The notes: generated by a model not told the origin, from the letters alone. 64,000 nucleotides of DNA from Cellvibrio polysaccharolyticus (GCF_015182315.1 NZ_PRDL01000001.1:3676001-3740000), one strand, 5' to 3'; positions 24,844-33,765 are shown, counted from the first letter of the stretch. A program made the numbers and translations.

Positions 24844-25029
24844 TTATTCACCCTCTACCTTGACCAGATAGTTCACTAAATTAATCATGCCACGAACTGA
24901 CGGAGTATCTTCTACTTCGACAGTGTGACCGATACGGCGCAAGCCCAATCCGGCAACGCTGGCTTTATGGTTCTTCAACCGGCCTGCAGTGCTCTTGATC
25001 TGAGTCACTTTAATCATTTTCTTAGACAT
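24844..25029 (-). CDS. rpmD: 50S ribosomal protein L30
   Basis: 61 residues: MSKKMIKVTQIKSTAGRLKN, then GLGLRRIGHTVEVEDTPSVRGM, the typical bacterial short L30. It lies between rpsE and rplO, as in other gammaproteobacteria. Confidence 0.96.
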   Translation of the reverse strand: MSKKMIKVTQIKSTAGRLKNHKASVAGLGLRRIGHTVEVEDTPSVRGMINLVNYLVKVEGE

Positions 25030-25063
25030 GGTCGTATTCCGTCATAAGTAATCGGCAGGCCGA

Positions 25064-25573
25064 TCAGTTAAGAATGTCTTCTACTGATTTACCGCGCTTT
25101 GCAGCAACAGCTTCCGGAGAAGTCATTGATTTCAGTGCGTTAAAAGTAGCGCGTACAACGTTTACCGGGTTGGTAGAACCGTAGCACTTGGACAATACGT
25201 TTTGAACGCCGGCAATTTCAAGAACCGCACGCATTGCACCACCGGCGATAACACCGGTACCCTGGGAAGCAGGCTGCATGTACACTTTGGAAGCGCCATG
25301 TGCACCTTTGGTCGGGTACTGCAGGGTGTCACCATTCAATTCAACGGTGATCATGTTGCGACGAGCGGCTTCCATTGCTTTCTGGATCGCAGCAGGCACT
25401 TCACGCGCCTTGCCACGGCCAAAGCCGACTTTACCGTTACCGTCACCAACAACAGTCAGTGCGGTAAAAGCAAAGATACGACCACCTTTAACAGTTTTGG
25501 CAACACGATTTACTTGAACGAGTTTCTCTTGCAAGCCTTCGCTGTTGTCTTCATCTTTCTTGGAGTAAGCCAT
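25064..25573 (-). CDS. rpsE: 30S ribosomal protein S5
   Basis: S5 helps form the mRNA entry site and influences decoding accuracy. 169 residues: N-terminal double-stranded RNA-binding domain with VNRVAKTVKGGRIFAFTALT and GFGRGKAREVPAAI; C-terminal domain with AGGAMRAVLEIAGV. The loop known for spectinomycin resistance (VKGGR) looks wild type. Confidence 0.97.
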   Translation of the reverse strand: MAYSKKDEDNSEGLQEKLVQVNRVAKTVKGGRIFAFTALTVVGDGNGKVGFGRGKAREVPAAIQKAMEAARRNMITVELNGDTLQYPTKGAHGASKVYMQPASQGTGVIAGGAMRAVLEIAGVQNVLSKCYGSTNPVNVVRATFNALKSMTSPEAVAAKRGKSVEDILN

Positions 25574-25583
25574 ATCTTAACCT

Positions 25584-25934
25584 TTAGAATTCCAGTCCAC
25601 CTTCACGCGCAGCATCGGCCAGAGCTTTAACACGACCGTGGTATTTGAAACCACTACGGTCAAACGCAACCTGGGTAACGCCGGCAGCTTTGGCTCGCTC
25701 TGCGATCAGAGCACCTACTGCTTTTGCGGCATCAGCATTACCTGTTTTACCACTACGCAGATCTTTATCAAGAGTAGAGGCGCTTGCTACGACTCTTGAA
25801 CCATCCTCTGAAATAACTTGTGCATAGATGTGACGCGGTGTGCGGTGAATCGACAAACGTGTAACGTTCAGTTCACGAATCTTTGCACGGGCACGGCGCG
25901 CACGGCGAAGACGAGATAACTTCTTATCGCTCAT
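25584..25934 (-). CDS. rplR: 50S ribosomal protein L18
   Basis: L18 binds 5S rRNA together with L5 and L25. 116 residues; basic N terminus (LSRLRRARRARAKIRELNVT), then LSIHRTPRHIYAQVI and the C-terminal FDRSGFKYHGRVKALADAAREGG. 10 bases before rpsE. Confidence 0.97.
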   Translation of the reverse strand: MSDKKLSRLRRARRARAKIRELNVTRLSIHRTPRHIYAQVISEDGSRVVASASTLDKDLRSGKTGNADAAKAVGALIAERAKAAGVTQVAFDRSGFKYHGRVKALADAAREGGLEF

Positions 25935-25945
25935 AACCTTGGCCC

Positions 25946-26479
25946 TTACTTCTTCTTGGCTTCTTTACGCAGTACTGTTTCATCCGAGTAGCGGATACCT
26001 TTGCCTTTGTACGGCTCTGGCTCGCGGAATGCACGGATTTCAGAAGCAACCTGACCAAGCAATTGCTTGTCAGCGCTCTTCAGTACAATTTCAGTCTGGC
26101 TGGGGGTCTCTACGGTAACGCCAGCAGGAACTTTGTAGTTCACCGCGTTAGAAAAACCAACAGACAGGTTTACAGTGTTGCCTTCTGCTTTAGCACGGTA
26201 ACCCACGCCTACCAGTGTCAGTTTTCTTTCGAAACCCTGATTTACACCGATAACCATGTTATTTACCAGAGCACGGGTAGTACCCGCTAATGCATCAGAC
26301 TGCTTGGCGCCATCGCGAGGAGCGAAGGTCAGGACATTGCTGTCCTGCTTCACTTCAACGCTGGGATGGATTTCGAGCGCCAATGTACCTTTGCCGCCTT
26401 TAATAGACAGTGATTGCCCGTTCAGGGTAACACTGACTGCAGCAGGTACTTCAACCGGACTTTTTGCAACTCGTGACAT
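25946..26479 (-). CDS. rplF: 50S ribosomal protein L6
   Basis: L6 supports the sarcin-ricin loop region and factor binding. 177 residues, equal to E. coli; starts MSRVAKSPVEVPAAVSVTLN; the duplicated alpha-beta fold ends in the motif EPYKGKGIRYSDE. ATG 26479 chosen; the frame extends further upstream but overlaps rpsH. Confidence 0.97.
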   Translation of the reverse strand: MSRVAKSPVEVPAAVSVTLNGQSLSIKGGKGTLALEIHPSVEVKQDSNVLTFAPRDGAKQSDALAGTTRALVNNMVIGVNQGFERKLTLVGVGYRAKAEGNTVNLSVGFSNAVNYKVPAGVTVETPSQTEIVLKSADKQLLGQVASEIRAFREPEPYKGKGIRYSDETVLRKEAKKK

Positions 26480-26492
26480 GACGATTTCCCAA

Positions 26493-26885
26493 TTAGAATA
26501 CTGTGCAGAGGACTTCACCGCCCACGCCAGCAGCGCGAGCAGCACGATCAGTCATAACACCTTTACTGGTTGAAACGATCGCGATACCCAAACCACCGCG
26601 AACGCTTGGCAACCCGGCTTTCCCGGCATAATTACGCAGGCCAGGACGGCTCACACGGTCAAGCTCGGCGATTACTGCCTTGCCTTCAAAATATTTCAAG
26701 TCAACAGTCAGTTCCTGCTTAGCAGCTTCGCTAACGGAAAAACCATTGATGTAACCCTCGTCAGAGAGTACTTTTGCCACACTGATCTTCAATTTTGAAG
26801 ATGGCATGGTCACAGAAGTCTTGCCCACCATTTGCGCGTTGCGAATGCGGGTCAGCATATCTGCTAACGGATCTTGCATGCTCAT
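26493..26885 (-). CDS. rpsH: 30S ribosomal protein S8
   Basis: S8 binds the central domain of 16S rRNA and represses the spc operon in E. coli by binding the rplE leader. 130 residues: MSMQDPLADMLTRIRNAQMV, with the C-terminal GIAIVSTSKGVMTDRAARAA involved in RNA binding. Confidence 0.97.
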   Translation of the reverse strand: MSMQDPLADMLTRIRNAQMVGKTSVTMPSSKLKISVAKVLSDEGYINGFSVSEAAKQELTVDLKYFEGKAVIAELDRVSRPGLRNYAGKAGLPSVRGGLGIAIVSTSKGVMTDRAARAAGVGGEVLCTVF

Positions 26886-26916
26886 CAGATTTTGCTCCTA
26901 AAATTAAGCCGTTGGC

Positions 26917-27222
26917 TTACCAACTGGCTTTAACCAGACCCGGCACATCACCGCGCATGGCCGCTTCACGCAATTTATGACGGCACAAGCCGAATTTGCG
27001 GTAAACGCCATGAGGACGGCCGGTTACACGGCAACGGTTACGCTGACGTGAAGGGCTGGCATCACGAGGCATCTTTTGCAATTTGATTTGCGCTTCCCAC
27101 ACCTGCTCTTCAGTAGACGAAGGACTCACGATAATTGCTTTCAACTCGTCGCGCTTGGCGGCGAACTTGTTAGCGGTTTCTGCACGCTTGACTTCACGTG
27201 CAATCATCGATTTCTTAGCCAT
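26917..27222 (-). CDS. rpsN: 30S ribosomal protein S14 (long, zinc-free form)
   Basis: 101 residues, the long form lacking the CxxC zinc ribbon. C-terminal part RNRCRVTGRPHGVYRKFGLC and REAAMRGDVPGLVKASW are diagnostic. Between rplE and rpsH. Confidence 0.97.
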   Translation of the reverse strand: MAKKSMIAREVKRAETANKFAAKRDELKAIIVSPSSTEEQVWEAQIKLQKMPRDASPSRQRNRCRVTGRPHGVYRKFGLCRHKLREAAMRGDVPGLVKASW

Positions 27223-27232
27223 AACGTTACCT

Positions 27233-27772
27233 TTAGCCTTTGAACGGGAAGTTGAACGCTTTTAACAGCGCACGACCTTCTTCGTCTGTTCGAGCTGTGG
27301 TTGTGATACAAATATCCAAACCACGCAGTTTGTCGACTTTATCGTAATCAATCTCAGGGAAGATGATTTGTTCAGTCACGCCCATGGAGAAATTACCACG
27401 ACCATCAAACTGCTTCGGGCTGATACCGCGGAAGTCACGAATACGTGGGATGGCTACAGCAATCAGGCGATCCAGGAACTCATACATCCGATCACTACGC
27501 AGAGTTACTTTGCAACCGATTGGCCAGCCGTCACGAATTTTAAAACCCGCAATAGATTTGCGAGCATTTGTGACAACGACTTTCTGACCGGAAATTTTAA
27601 CCAGGTCATTAACCGCGTTCTCAAGCACTTTCTTGTCACCAACAGCTTCACCTACACCCATGTTCAGGGTAATTTTGGTGATGCGTGGCACTTCCATAAC
27701 GTTTGCCAGACCGAGCTCTTCTACCAGCTTGGGGGCAAGTTCTTTTTTGTACAGTTCTTTTAGCCTAGCCAT
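27233..27772 (-). CDS. rplE: 50S ribosomal protein L5
   Basis: L5 binds 5S rRNA and contacts P-site tRNA through bridge B1b. 179 residues; MARLKELYKKELAPKLVEEL, central PRITKITLNMGVGEAV and C-terminal VTEQIIFPEIDYDKVDKLRG. Confidence 0.97.
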   Translation of the reverse strand: MARLKELYKKELAPKLVEELGLANVMEVPRITKITLNMGVGEAVGDKKVLENAVNDLVKISGQKVVVTNARKSIAGFKIRDGWPIGCKVTLRSDRMYEFLDRLIAVAIPRIRDFRGISPKQFDGRGNFSMGVTEQIIFPEIDYDKVDKLRGLDICITTTARTDEEGRALLKAFNFPFKG

Positions 27773-27778
27773 GTTTCA

Positions 27779-28096
27779 TTACGCCCCTACGGCTTCGCCA
27801 TTGGATTTGAAAACACGAACTTTGTCGCCATTTTCAAGGACCTTGAAGCCAACACGATCAGCTTTCTGAGTTGCACTGTTGTAGATGGCAACATTGGAAG
27901 CATGAATTGAGGCTTCTTTTTCAACAATTCCACCAGCCACGCCCAGTTGCGGGTTTGGCTTTTGGTGTTTTTTGATGATGTTAACACCGGATACGATCAG
28001 GCGATCTTCGGCCAAAACGCGAACTACTTTACCACGTTTGCCCTTGTCGCGACCGGCGATAACAATCACTTCGTCATCACGTTTAATTTTACGCAT
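27779..28096 (-). CDS. rplX: 50S ribosomal protein L24
   Basis: L24 is an assembly initiator binding the 5' domain of 23S rRNA. 105 residues with an N-terminal KOW motif (DEVIVIAGRDKGKRGKVVRV) and the conserved GVNIIKKHQKPN. Six bases before rplE. Confidence 0.96.
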   Translation of the reverse strand: MRKIKRDDEVIVIAGRDKGKRGKVVRVLAEDRLIVSGVNIIKKHQKPNPQLGVAGGIVEKEASIHASNVAIYNSATQKADRVGFKVLENGDKVRVFKSNGEAVGA

Positions 28097-28130
28097 TTGT
28101 CTGCCCTCGGTTCTCTGGTGAGGAAAGTGC

Positions 28131-28499
28131 TTAGAGCACTTCCGGAGCCAAAGAAATGATTTTCATAAATTTCTCGCCACGCAACTCACGAGTTACGGGT
28201 CCGAAAATACGGGTACCGATCGGAGCATCCTGGTTGTTCAGCAGTACGGCAGCATTATCGTCAAACTTGATTAATGAACCGTCTTGGCGACGCACACCTT
28301 TTTTGGTGCGCACGACAACTGCTTTCATTACCTGGCCTTTTTTCACCTTACCGCGAGGAATTGCTTCCTTTACGGTTACTTTGATGATGTCGCCCACTGC
28401 GGCATAGCGACGGTGGGAACCGCCAAGAACCTTGATGCACATGACACGGCGAGCACCGCTATTGTCAGCAACATCTAAGTAGCTTTCTGTTTGAATCAT
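28131..28499 (-). CDS. rplN: 50S ribosomal protein L14
   Basis: L14 forms intersubunit bridges B5 and B8. 122 residues: MIQTESYLDVADNSGARRVM and C-terminal FGPVTRELRGEKFMKIISLA, both near invariant. First gene of the spc operon proper. Confidence 0.97.
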   Translation of the reverse strand: MIQTESYLDVADNSGARRVMCIKVLGGSHRRYAAVGDIIKVTVKEAIPRGKVKKGQVMKAVVVRTKKGVRRQDGSLIKFDDNAAVLLNNQDAPIGTRIFGPVTRELRGEKFMKIISLAPEVL

Positions 28500-28535
28500 C
28501 GTCCGTCTCCGAAACTTTAAGTCGCCAGGAGTCTA

Positions 28536-28802
28536 TCAGACTCCGGTGGCGCGCTCTTCAATATTAACCAAAGTCCAAGTCTTGGTTTTAGACAGAGGAC
28601 GAGACTCAGCAACTGTAACAACGTCACCAATTTTGCATTCGTTGTTTTCGTCGTGAGCTTTTACTTTGGACGATTTGGTAGTGTACTTACCATAAAGCGG
28701 GTGCTTTACACGGCGCTCAATCAGAACAGTGATGGTTTTATCCATCTTGTCGCTAACGACCTTACCGGTCAGTGCGCGAGCCAGTGTTGTTTCCTGGGTC
28801 AT
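28536..28802 (-). CDS. rpsQ: 30S ribosomal protein S17
   Basis: S17 is a primary 16S-binding protein with an OB fold. 88 residues with LTGKVVSDKMDKTITVLIER and RRVKHPLYGKYTTKSSK. Two bases after rpmC. Confidence 0.97.
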   Translation of the reverse strand: MTQETTLARALTGKVVSDKMDKTITVLIERRVKHPLYGKYTTKSSKVKAHDENNECKIGDVVTVAESRPLSKTKTWTLVNIEERATGV

Positions 28803-28804
28803 CG

Positions 28805-28996
28805 TTAGTTACCTGCCTTTTGGTTGAGCACAGTCTTGATCCGAGCAATGTCTTTGCGAACTTGCGCAAGCAAGTGAGACTGAGCCAATTGACCGGTTGC
28901 AGCTTGCATACGCAGCTTGAACTGCTCTTTCAATTGGTCCAGAAGTGCGCCATTCAGCTCTTCGACGGACTTTTCGCGGAGTTCTGAAGCTTTCAT
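28805..28996 (-). CDS. rpmC: 50S ribosomal protein L29
   Basis: L29 is a small helical protein near the exit tunnel. 63 residues, MKASELREKSVEELNGALL and LAQVRKDIARIKTVLNQ. The ATG overlaps the rplP stop by one base (TGATG), so translation is coupled; a GTG one codon upstream is rejected. Confidence 0.96.
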   Translation of the reverse strand: MKASELREKSVEELNGALLDQLKEQFKLRMQAATGQLAQSHLLAQVRKDIARIKTVLNQKAGN

Positions 28997-29409
28997 CACA
29001 TCACCGAACGTTTAACAAAGGTTGTTGTAACAGGCAATTTCGCCGCTGCGAGAGAGAATGCTTCACGAGCCAACTCTTCGCTCACACCGTCCATTTCATA
29101 AAGAACTTTGCCCGGACGAATTTGCGCTACCCAGTATTCCACGTTACCTTTACCTTTACCCTGACGAACTTCCAGAGGCTTTTCGGTAATCGGCTTGTCC
29201 GGGAACACACGGATCCAGATTTTACCGCCACGCTTAACGTGACGAGTCATCGCACGACGTGCTGCTTCGATCTGACGAGCAGTAATGCGACCGCGACCAG
29301 TTGCTTTCAAGCCAAAATCACCAAAGCTAACTTTGGAGCCACGCTGGGCCAGACCGCGGTTGCGGCCCTTCATTTGCTTGCGAAACTTTGTACGCTTAGG
29401 TTGTAACAT
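28996..29409 (-). CDS. rplP: 50S ribosomal protein L16
   Basis: L16 lies close to the A site and is needed for peptidyl transferase maturation. 137 residues: MLQPKRTKFRKQMKGRNRGL and KRGGKIWIRVFPDKPITEKP; the site of arginine hydroxylation seen in E. coli (R81 region) is conserved. Confidence 0.97.
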   Translation of the reverse strand: MLQPKRTKFRKQMKGRNRGLAQRGSKVSFGDFGLKATGRGRITARQIEAARRAMTRHVKRGGKIWIRVFPDKPITEKPLEVRQGKGKGNVEYWVAQIRPGKVLYEMDGVSEELAREAFSLAAAKLPVTTTFVKRSVM

Positions 29410-29421
29410 TATGCGTACTCC

Positions 29422-30102
29422 TTACTTGGATTTTGCAGGTTTTTTCTTGGATGCAGCTTCGGTTTCTACTACGTCACCGATAACTTCACCTTTGAAAATC
29501 CATACTTTTACACCGATGATGCCGTAGGTGGTGCTGGCTTCTGCAGTTGCATAATCAATATCTGCACGCAGAGTATGCAAAGGTACGCGACCTTCACGAT
29601 ACCACTCACTACGAGCGATCTCGGCACCACCCAAGCGGCCACCCACCTGGATTTTGATACCTTCAGCGCCCTGACGCATGGCGTTTTGTACCGCGCGCTT
29701 CATAGCACGACGGAACATTACACGACGCTCAAGTTGCTGGGCTACGCTTTGCGCTACCAATACTGCGTCCAGATCCGGCTTGCGAATCTCTTCAATATTG
29801 ATGTGCACTGGCACGCCCATTTGCTTGCTGATGTCAGCACGCAATTTATCAACATCTTCACCTTTCTTACCGATCACGATACCCGGACGGGCAGTGTGAA
29901 TGGTAATGCGAGCAGTGTTGGCCGGACGCTCGATATCTACGCGGCTAACAGAGGCACTCGCCAGTTTTTTCTGAATGTACGAACGCACTTTCAGATCGAT
30001 GTTCAGTTTGTCTGCGTAATCAGTACCATCGGCATACCATACAGAAGTATGCTTTTTGACGATTCCCAGACGAATACCGTTCGGATGTACTTTCTGACCC
30101 AT
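29422..30102 (-). CDS. rpsC: 30S ribosomal protein S3
   Basis: S3 lines the mRNA entry channel and contributes to helicase activity. 226 residues: MGQKVHPNGIRLGIVKKHTS, a type II KH domain with RPGIVIGKKGEDVDKLRADI, and the C-terminal domain GRLGGAEIARSEWYREGRVP. Confidence 0.97.
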   Translation of the reverse strand: MGQKVHPNGIRLGIVKKHTSVWYADGTDYADKLNIDLKVRSYIQKKLASASVSRVDIERPANTARITIHTARPGIVIGKKGEDVDKLRADISKQMGVPVHINIEEIRKPDLDAVLVAQSVAQQLERRVMFRRAMKRAVQNAMRQGAEGIKIQVGGRLGGAEIARSEWYREGRVPLHTLRADIDYATAEASTTYGIIGVKVWIFKGEVIGDVVETEAASKKKPAKSK

Positions 30103-30115
30103 AACGCCTGCTCTC

Positions 30116-30448
30116 TTACTTGTCGGCTACTTTAACGGTGATGTGACAAGTGCGTTTGACAATGCGGTCGGCACGGCCCTTGGCGCGCGGTCTGATGCGC
30201 TTCAAGCTGGTACCTTCATCCACAAAAATTGTCGACACTTTCAATTCGTCAACATCAGCGCCTTCGTTATGCTCTGCGTTTGCAATTGCAGATTCGAGCA
30301 CTTTCTTGATAATTTCTGCGCCTTTCTTGTTGCTGAAAGCAAGAACATCAAGAGCGTCTTCAACGCCTTTACCGCGAATTTGATCTGCTACCAAACGCGC
30401 TTTTTGCGCCGACAGACGAGCACCGCTTAACTTTGCTGCTACTTCCAT
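30116..30448 (-). CDS. rplV: 50S ribosomal protein L22
   Basis: L22 contributes a beta-hairpin loop to the exit tunnel, the site of macrolide resistance changes. 110 residues: GARLSAQKARLVADQIRGK and C-terminal loop LKRIRPRAKGRADRI, apparently wild type. Confidence 0.97.
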   Translation of the reverse strand: MEVAAKLSGARLSAQKARLVADQIRGKGVEDALDVLAFSNKKGAEIIKKVLESAIANAEHNEGADVDELKVSTIFVDEGTSLKRIRPRAKGRADRIVKRTCHITVKVADK

Positions 30449-30460
30449 CGTATACCTCGA

Positions 30461-30739
30461 TTAGCGCTTTTTAGCTTTTTTGTCGGCAGCGTGACCACGG
30501 TAAGTACGTGTTGCTGCAAACTCGCCAAGTTTATGACCAACCATTTCTTCGTTGACCAGGACCGGTACGTGCTGACGCCCGTTGTGAACAGCCAGAGTCA
30601 AACCAACCATTTCCGGCATAATCATTGAACGACGTGACCAGGTTTTGATCGGACGACGATCATTACTCTCGATCGCCGCTTCGACCTTCTTAATCAGGTG
30701 AAGATCGATAAAAGGACCTTTTTTCAGTGAACGTGGCAC
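30461..30739 (-). CDS. rpsS: 30S ribosomal protein S19
   Basis: S19 is in the 30S head beside S13. 92 residues: MPRSLKKGPFIDLHLIKKVE and GHKLGEFAATRTYRGHAADK. Confidence 0.97.
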   Translation of the reverse strand: MPRSLKKGPFIDLHLIKKVEAAIESNDRRPIKTWSRRSMIMPEMVGLTLAVHNGRQHVPVLVNEEMVGHKLGEFAATRTYRGHAADKKAKKR

Positions 30740-30778
30740 TGTTGCTTCCTCTACTCAGCTCAGATGTTATATCGACGC

Positions 30779-31606
30779 TTATTTCTTGTCGCGACGACGA
30801 ACGATCATCTTATCGGTGCGCTTGTTTTTGCGCGTTTTGTAACCCTTGGTCGGGATACCCCATGGAGATACAGGGTGACGACCACCAGAGGTACGCCCTT
30901 CACCACCACCGTGCGGGTGATCTACCGGGTTCATCGCAACACCGCGCACTGTCGGACGCACACCGAGCCAACGTTTGGCACCAGCCTTACCGAGAGAACG
31001 AAGATTATGCTCACTGTTGGATACTTCACCCAAAGTTGCACGACAATCAGTCAACACTTTACGCATTTCACCACTGCGCAAGCGCAGAGTTGCGTAAGCG
31101 CCATCACGCGCAACCAATTGAGCAGATGCACCGGCAGAACGTGCAACTTGCGCACCTTTACCTGGCTTGAGCTCAATACAATGAATCACGCTACCGAGCG
31201 GGATATTACGCAGAGGCAAGCTGTTACCAACTTTAATACCTGCGGTATTACCTGATTCAATTTTATCGCCGGCATTCAGACCTTTTGGAGCGATAATGTA
31301 ACGACGCTCACCATCGGCATAAACAACCAAAGCAATATTGGCAGTACGGTTAGGGTCATATTCCAGACGCTCTACAGTCGCCGGGATACCATCTTTGTTA
31401 CGACGGAAATCAACCAGACGATAGTGTTGCTTGTGACCACCACCAACATGACGGGTAGTGATACGACCAGTATTATTACGCCCACCGGACTTGGATTTTT
31501 TCTCCAGCAAAGGAGCATAAGGTGCACCCTTGTGAAGACCTTCGCTCACGACGCGAACAACAAAGCGGCGGCCTGGCGAGGTTGGTTTACTTTTTACAAT
31601 AGGCAT
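30779..31606 (-). CDS. rplB: 50S ribosomal protein L2
   Basis: L2 is essential for subunit association and peptidyl transfer. 275 residues; the conserved GVAMNPVDHPHGGGEGRTSG contains the histidine implicated in activity. Starts MPIVKSKPTSPGRRFVVRVV. Fourteenth-base spacing to rplW upstream; 39 bases to rpsS. Confidence 0.97.
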   Translation of the reverse strand: MPIVKSKPTSPGRRFVVRVVSEGLHKGAPYAPLLEKKSKSGGRNNTGRITTRHVGGGHKQHYRLVDFRRNKDGIPATVERLEYDPNRTANIALVVYADGERRYIIAPKGLNAGDKIESGNTAGIKVGNSLPLRNIPLGSVIHCIELKPGKGAQVARSAGASAQLVARDGAYATLRLRSGEMRKVLTDCRATLGEVSNSEHNLRSLGKAGAKRWLGVRPTVRGVAMNPVDHPHGGGEGRTSGGRHPVSPWGIPTKGYKTRKNKRTDKMIVRRRDKK

Positions 31607-31619
31607 TGCAACAATCCTC

Positions 31620-31916
31620 TTACTCAGCTACCGCAAAGTCGATGTCCTGACCTTGCTCAAGACGTACATAAGCTTTTTTCCAGTCGCTTCTTCTGCCAAC
31701 ACCGTAGCGAGTACGTTTGGTTTTGCCCTTTACGTTCAAAACACGCACGCTTTCAACTTTAGCGTTAAACAAAGACTGAACAGCCGCTTTGATTTCAAGT
31801 TTGCTTGCATCAGCAAGAACCTTGAATACAACCTGGTTGCCTGACTCACCTGCCGCTGCAGATTTTTCAGAAACCACAGGACCTAACAACACTTTATAAA
31901 TGCGTTCTTGGTTCAT
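31620..31916 (-). CDS. rplW: 50S ribosomal protein L23
   Basis: L23 is the exit-tunnel docking site for trigger factor and SRP. 98 residues: MNQERIYKVLLGPVVSEKSA and VRVLNVKGKTKRTRYGVGRR. Its start overlaps the rplD stop by four bases (ATGA). Confidence 0.97.
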   Translation of the reverse strand: MNQERIYKVLLGPVVSEKSAAAGESGNQVVFKVLADASKLEIKAAVQSLFNAKVESVRVLNVKGKTKRTRYGVGRRSDWKKAYVRLEQGQDIDFAVAE

Positions 31917-32527
31917 CCCAGGATCTCCTCAAATTTTTTGAGTGCAGGAACGGTAACAACCACTTTCTCAAAACGGATAAGGCTGACCGGATCAACACCC
32001 TGAACGTCACGAACATCAACCTTGTGCAGGTTGCGTGAAGCGAGGAACAGGTTTTCACTCAATTCTTCAGTAACGATCAACGCTTCAGACAAATCGTATT
32101 GAGCCAGTTTCTGGATCAGTGATTTGGTTTTCGGCGCATCAACATCGAAACTCTCAACAACCAGCAGACGGTCCTGACGGTTCAGCTCGGACAAGATACA
32201 TTGCAGCGCAGCGCGATACATTTTCTTGTTCAGCTTCTGATCAAAACTACGTGGCTTGGCAGCGAAAGTAACACCACCGGAACGCCAGATCGGGCTACGG
32301 ATGGTACCGGCACGAGCACGGCCAGTACCTTTTTGACGCCATGGCTTTTTACCACCACCGGATACTTCAGCACGAGTCAACTGTGCTTTGGTACCTTGAC
32401 GTCCACCAGCCATATAAGCAACAACAGCCTGATGCACCAGATCCTGGTTAAACTCTCTTCCGAAAGCAACCTCGGATACGCTCAGCGTACTTTTGGCACC
32501 TTCAGGCGTAACAATATTTAATTCCAT
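31913..32527 (-). CDS. rplD: 50S ribosomal protein L4
   Basis: L4 reaches the tunnel constriction and in E. coli represses the S10 operon at its leader. 204 residues; the tunnel loop GGGKKPWRQKGTGRARAGTI is intact. C terminus PALKKFEEILG. Four-base overlap with rplW. Confidence 0.97.
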   Translation of the reverse strand: MELNIVTPEGAKSTLSVSEVAFGREFNQDLVHQAVVAYMAGGRQGTKAQLTRAEVSGGGKKPWRQKGTGRARAGTIRSPIWRSGGVTFAAKPRSFDQKLNKKMYRAALQCILSELNRQDRLLVVESFDVDAPKTKSLIQKLAQYDLSEALIVTEELSENLFLASRNLHKVDVRDVQGVDPVSLIRFEKVVVTVPALKKFEEILG

Positions 32528-32547
32528 CGTCGATTCCCCTCGGATAC

Positions 32548-33192
32548 TTAAGCGTTGTTGCGCGCTTTAACAGCTGGACGCACAATCACATCGCCACCTG
32601 GAGCACCAGGAATAGCACCCTTGACCAAAAGCAGATTGCGTTCGACATCAACACGAACCACTTCAAGGTTTTGAACGGTTACGCGCTCAGCACCCATGTG
32701 GCCTGTCATTTTCTTGCCTTTGAAAACGCGACCCGGAGTTTGACACTGACCAATAGAACCTGGAACACGGTGAGAACGCGAGTTGCCGTGAGTGGCATCT
32801 TGCATGCTGAAGTTCCAACGTTTTACTGTACCAGCGAAACCTTTACCTTTGGAGGTACCGGTAACATCAATGATTTGACCAGCTTCGAAAGCAGCTACGG
32901 TGATTTCACCACCGACTTCGAAAGCGTCTTGAGAGTCGTTACGCAATTCCCACAGACCACGACCTGCTTCAGCATTTGCTTTGGCATAGTGACCGGCTTC
33001 GGATTTGGTAACACGGGAGGCGCGACGAGAACCTACAGCAACCTGCACAGCAGAGTAACCATCGGTTTCGACATTCTTGACCTGGGTGATGCGGTTAGGC
33101 TCAACCTCAATCACAGACACAGGAATGGAAATACCATCATCGGTAAATATACGAGTCATGCCGCTTTTGCGGCCGACAATACCAATCGTCAT
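32548..33192 (-). CDS. rplC: 50S ribosomal protein L3
   Basis: L3 is an early assembly protein with an arm reaching the peptidyl transferase centre. 214 residues: MTIGIVGRKSGMTRIFTDDG and the methylated-glutamine loop region GNSRSHRVPGSIGQCQTPGR. It begins 103 bases after rpsJ; that spacer contains a modest hairpin ACCCCTG/CAGGGGT at 33257-33283. Confidence 0.97.
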   Translation of the reverse strand: MTIGIVGRKSGMTRIFTDDGISIPVSVIEVEPNRITQVKNVETDGYSAVQVAVGSRRASRVTKSEAGHYAKANAEAGRGLWELRNDSQDAFEVGGEITVAAFEAGQIIDVTGTSKGKGFAGTVKRWNFSMQDATHGNSRSHRVPGSIGQCQTPGRVFKGKKMTGHMGAERVTVQNLEVVRVDVERNLLLVKGAIPGAPGGDVIVRPAVKARNNA

Positions 33193-33295
33193 TGTACTAA
33201 CCTCTTAGTGTACGGGGCTTTTACCCGCTATGGCCGCCCATTTCAGAGCGTTACACACCCCTGAAGCCCAATGCCGCAGGGGTTTAAACATTTAC

Positions 33296-33607
33296 TTAAC
33301 CGAGACTAATTTGAACCTCGACGCCTGCAGCCAGATCCAGCTTCATCAGGGCATCTACGGTTTTTTCAGTAGGCTCAACAATATCCAGCAAACGCTTGTG
33401 TGTACGAATCTCATACTGATCACGCGCGTCTTTGTTGACGTGCGGGGAGATCAATATTGTGAAGCGCTCTTTACGAGTCGGCAGCGGAATCGGGCCGCGA
33501 ACTTGTGCACCTGTACGCTTTGCTGTCTCGACAATTTCCTGAGTAGAAGCATCGATGAGCTTATGATCAAAAGCCTTCAGGCGAATTCGAATGCGTTGAT
33601 TCTGCAT
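33296..33607 (-). CDS. rpsJ: 30S ribosomal protein S10 (NusE)
   Basis: S10 is a 30S head protein and, as NusE, pairs with NusB in antitermination. 103 residues, equal to E. coli: MQNQRIRIRLKAFDHKLIDA and the loop KTVDALMKLDLAAGVEVQI. ATG 33607 is chosen over a start three codons upstream because it aligns with the family. First gene of the S10 operon. Confidence 0.97.
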   Translation of the reverse strand: MQNQRIRIRLKAFDHKLIDASTQEIVETAKRTGAQVRGPIPLPTRKERFTILISPHVNKDARDQYEIRTHKRLLDIVEPTEKTVDALMKLDLAAGVEVQISLG

Positions 33608-33684
33608 GTGAACCAAACTCCAGTTATGTATTAAAGAACAACCTTGCTTACCGACGCAGGATCACCCCGGCAAAAGGAGGCGCA

Positions 33685-33713
33685 ATAGTAATGACGAAGA
33701 CAGACACTGTCAA
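33685..33713 (-). promoter_or_regulatory. Promoter of the S10 operon
   Basis: On the minus strand TTGACA (33713-33708), a 17-base spacer and TACTAT (33690-33685) form a near-consensus sigma70 promoter. It is followed by a GC-rich discriminator TGCGCCTCC, the type linked to stringent (ppGpp) control. About 78 bases of leader precede rpsJ. Confidence 0.85.
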
Positions 33714-33765
33714 CTGGCTTGTCAAAAAAGAAGCAGTGGCGATTAAAATTTCATCAGACAGCAAT

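Noticed and set aside
33257..33283. Hairpin between rpsJ and rplC as a terminator
   Set aside because: The 7-bp stem has no T tail and lies inside the S10 operon; it is unlikely to stop transcription.
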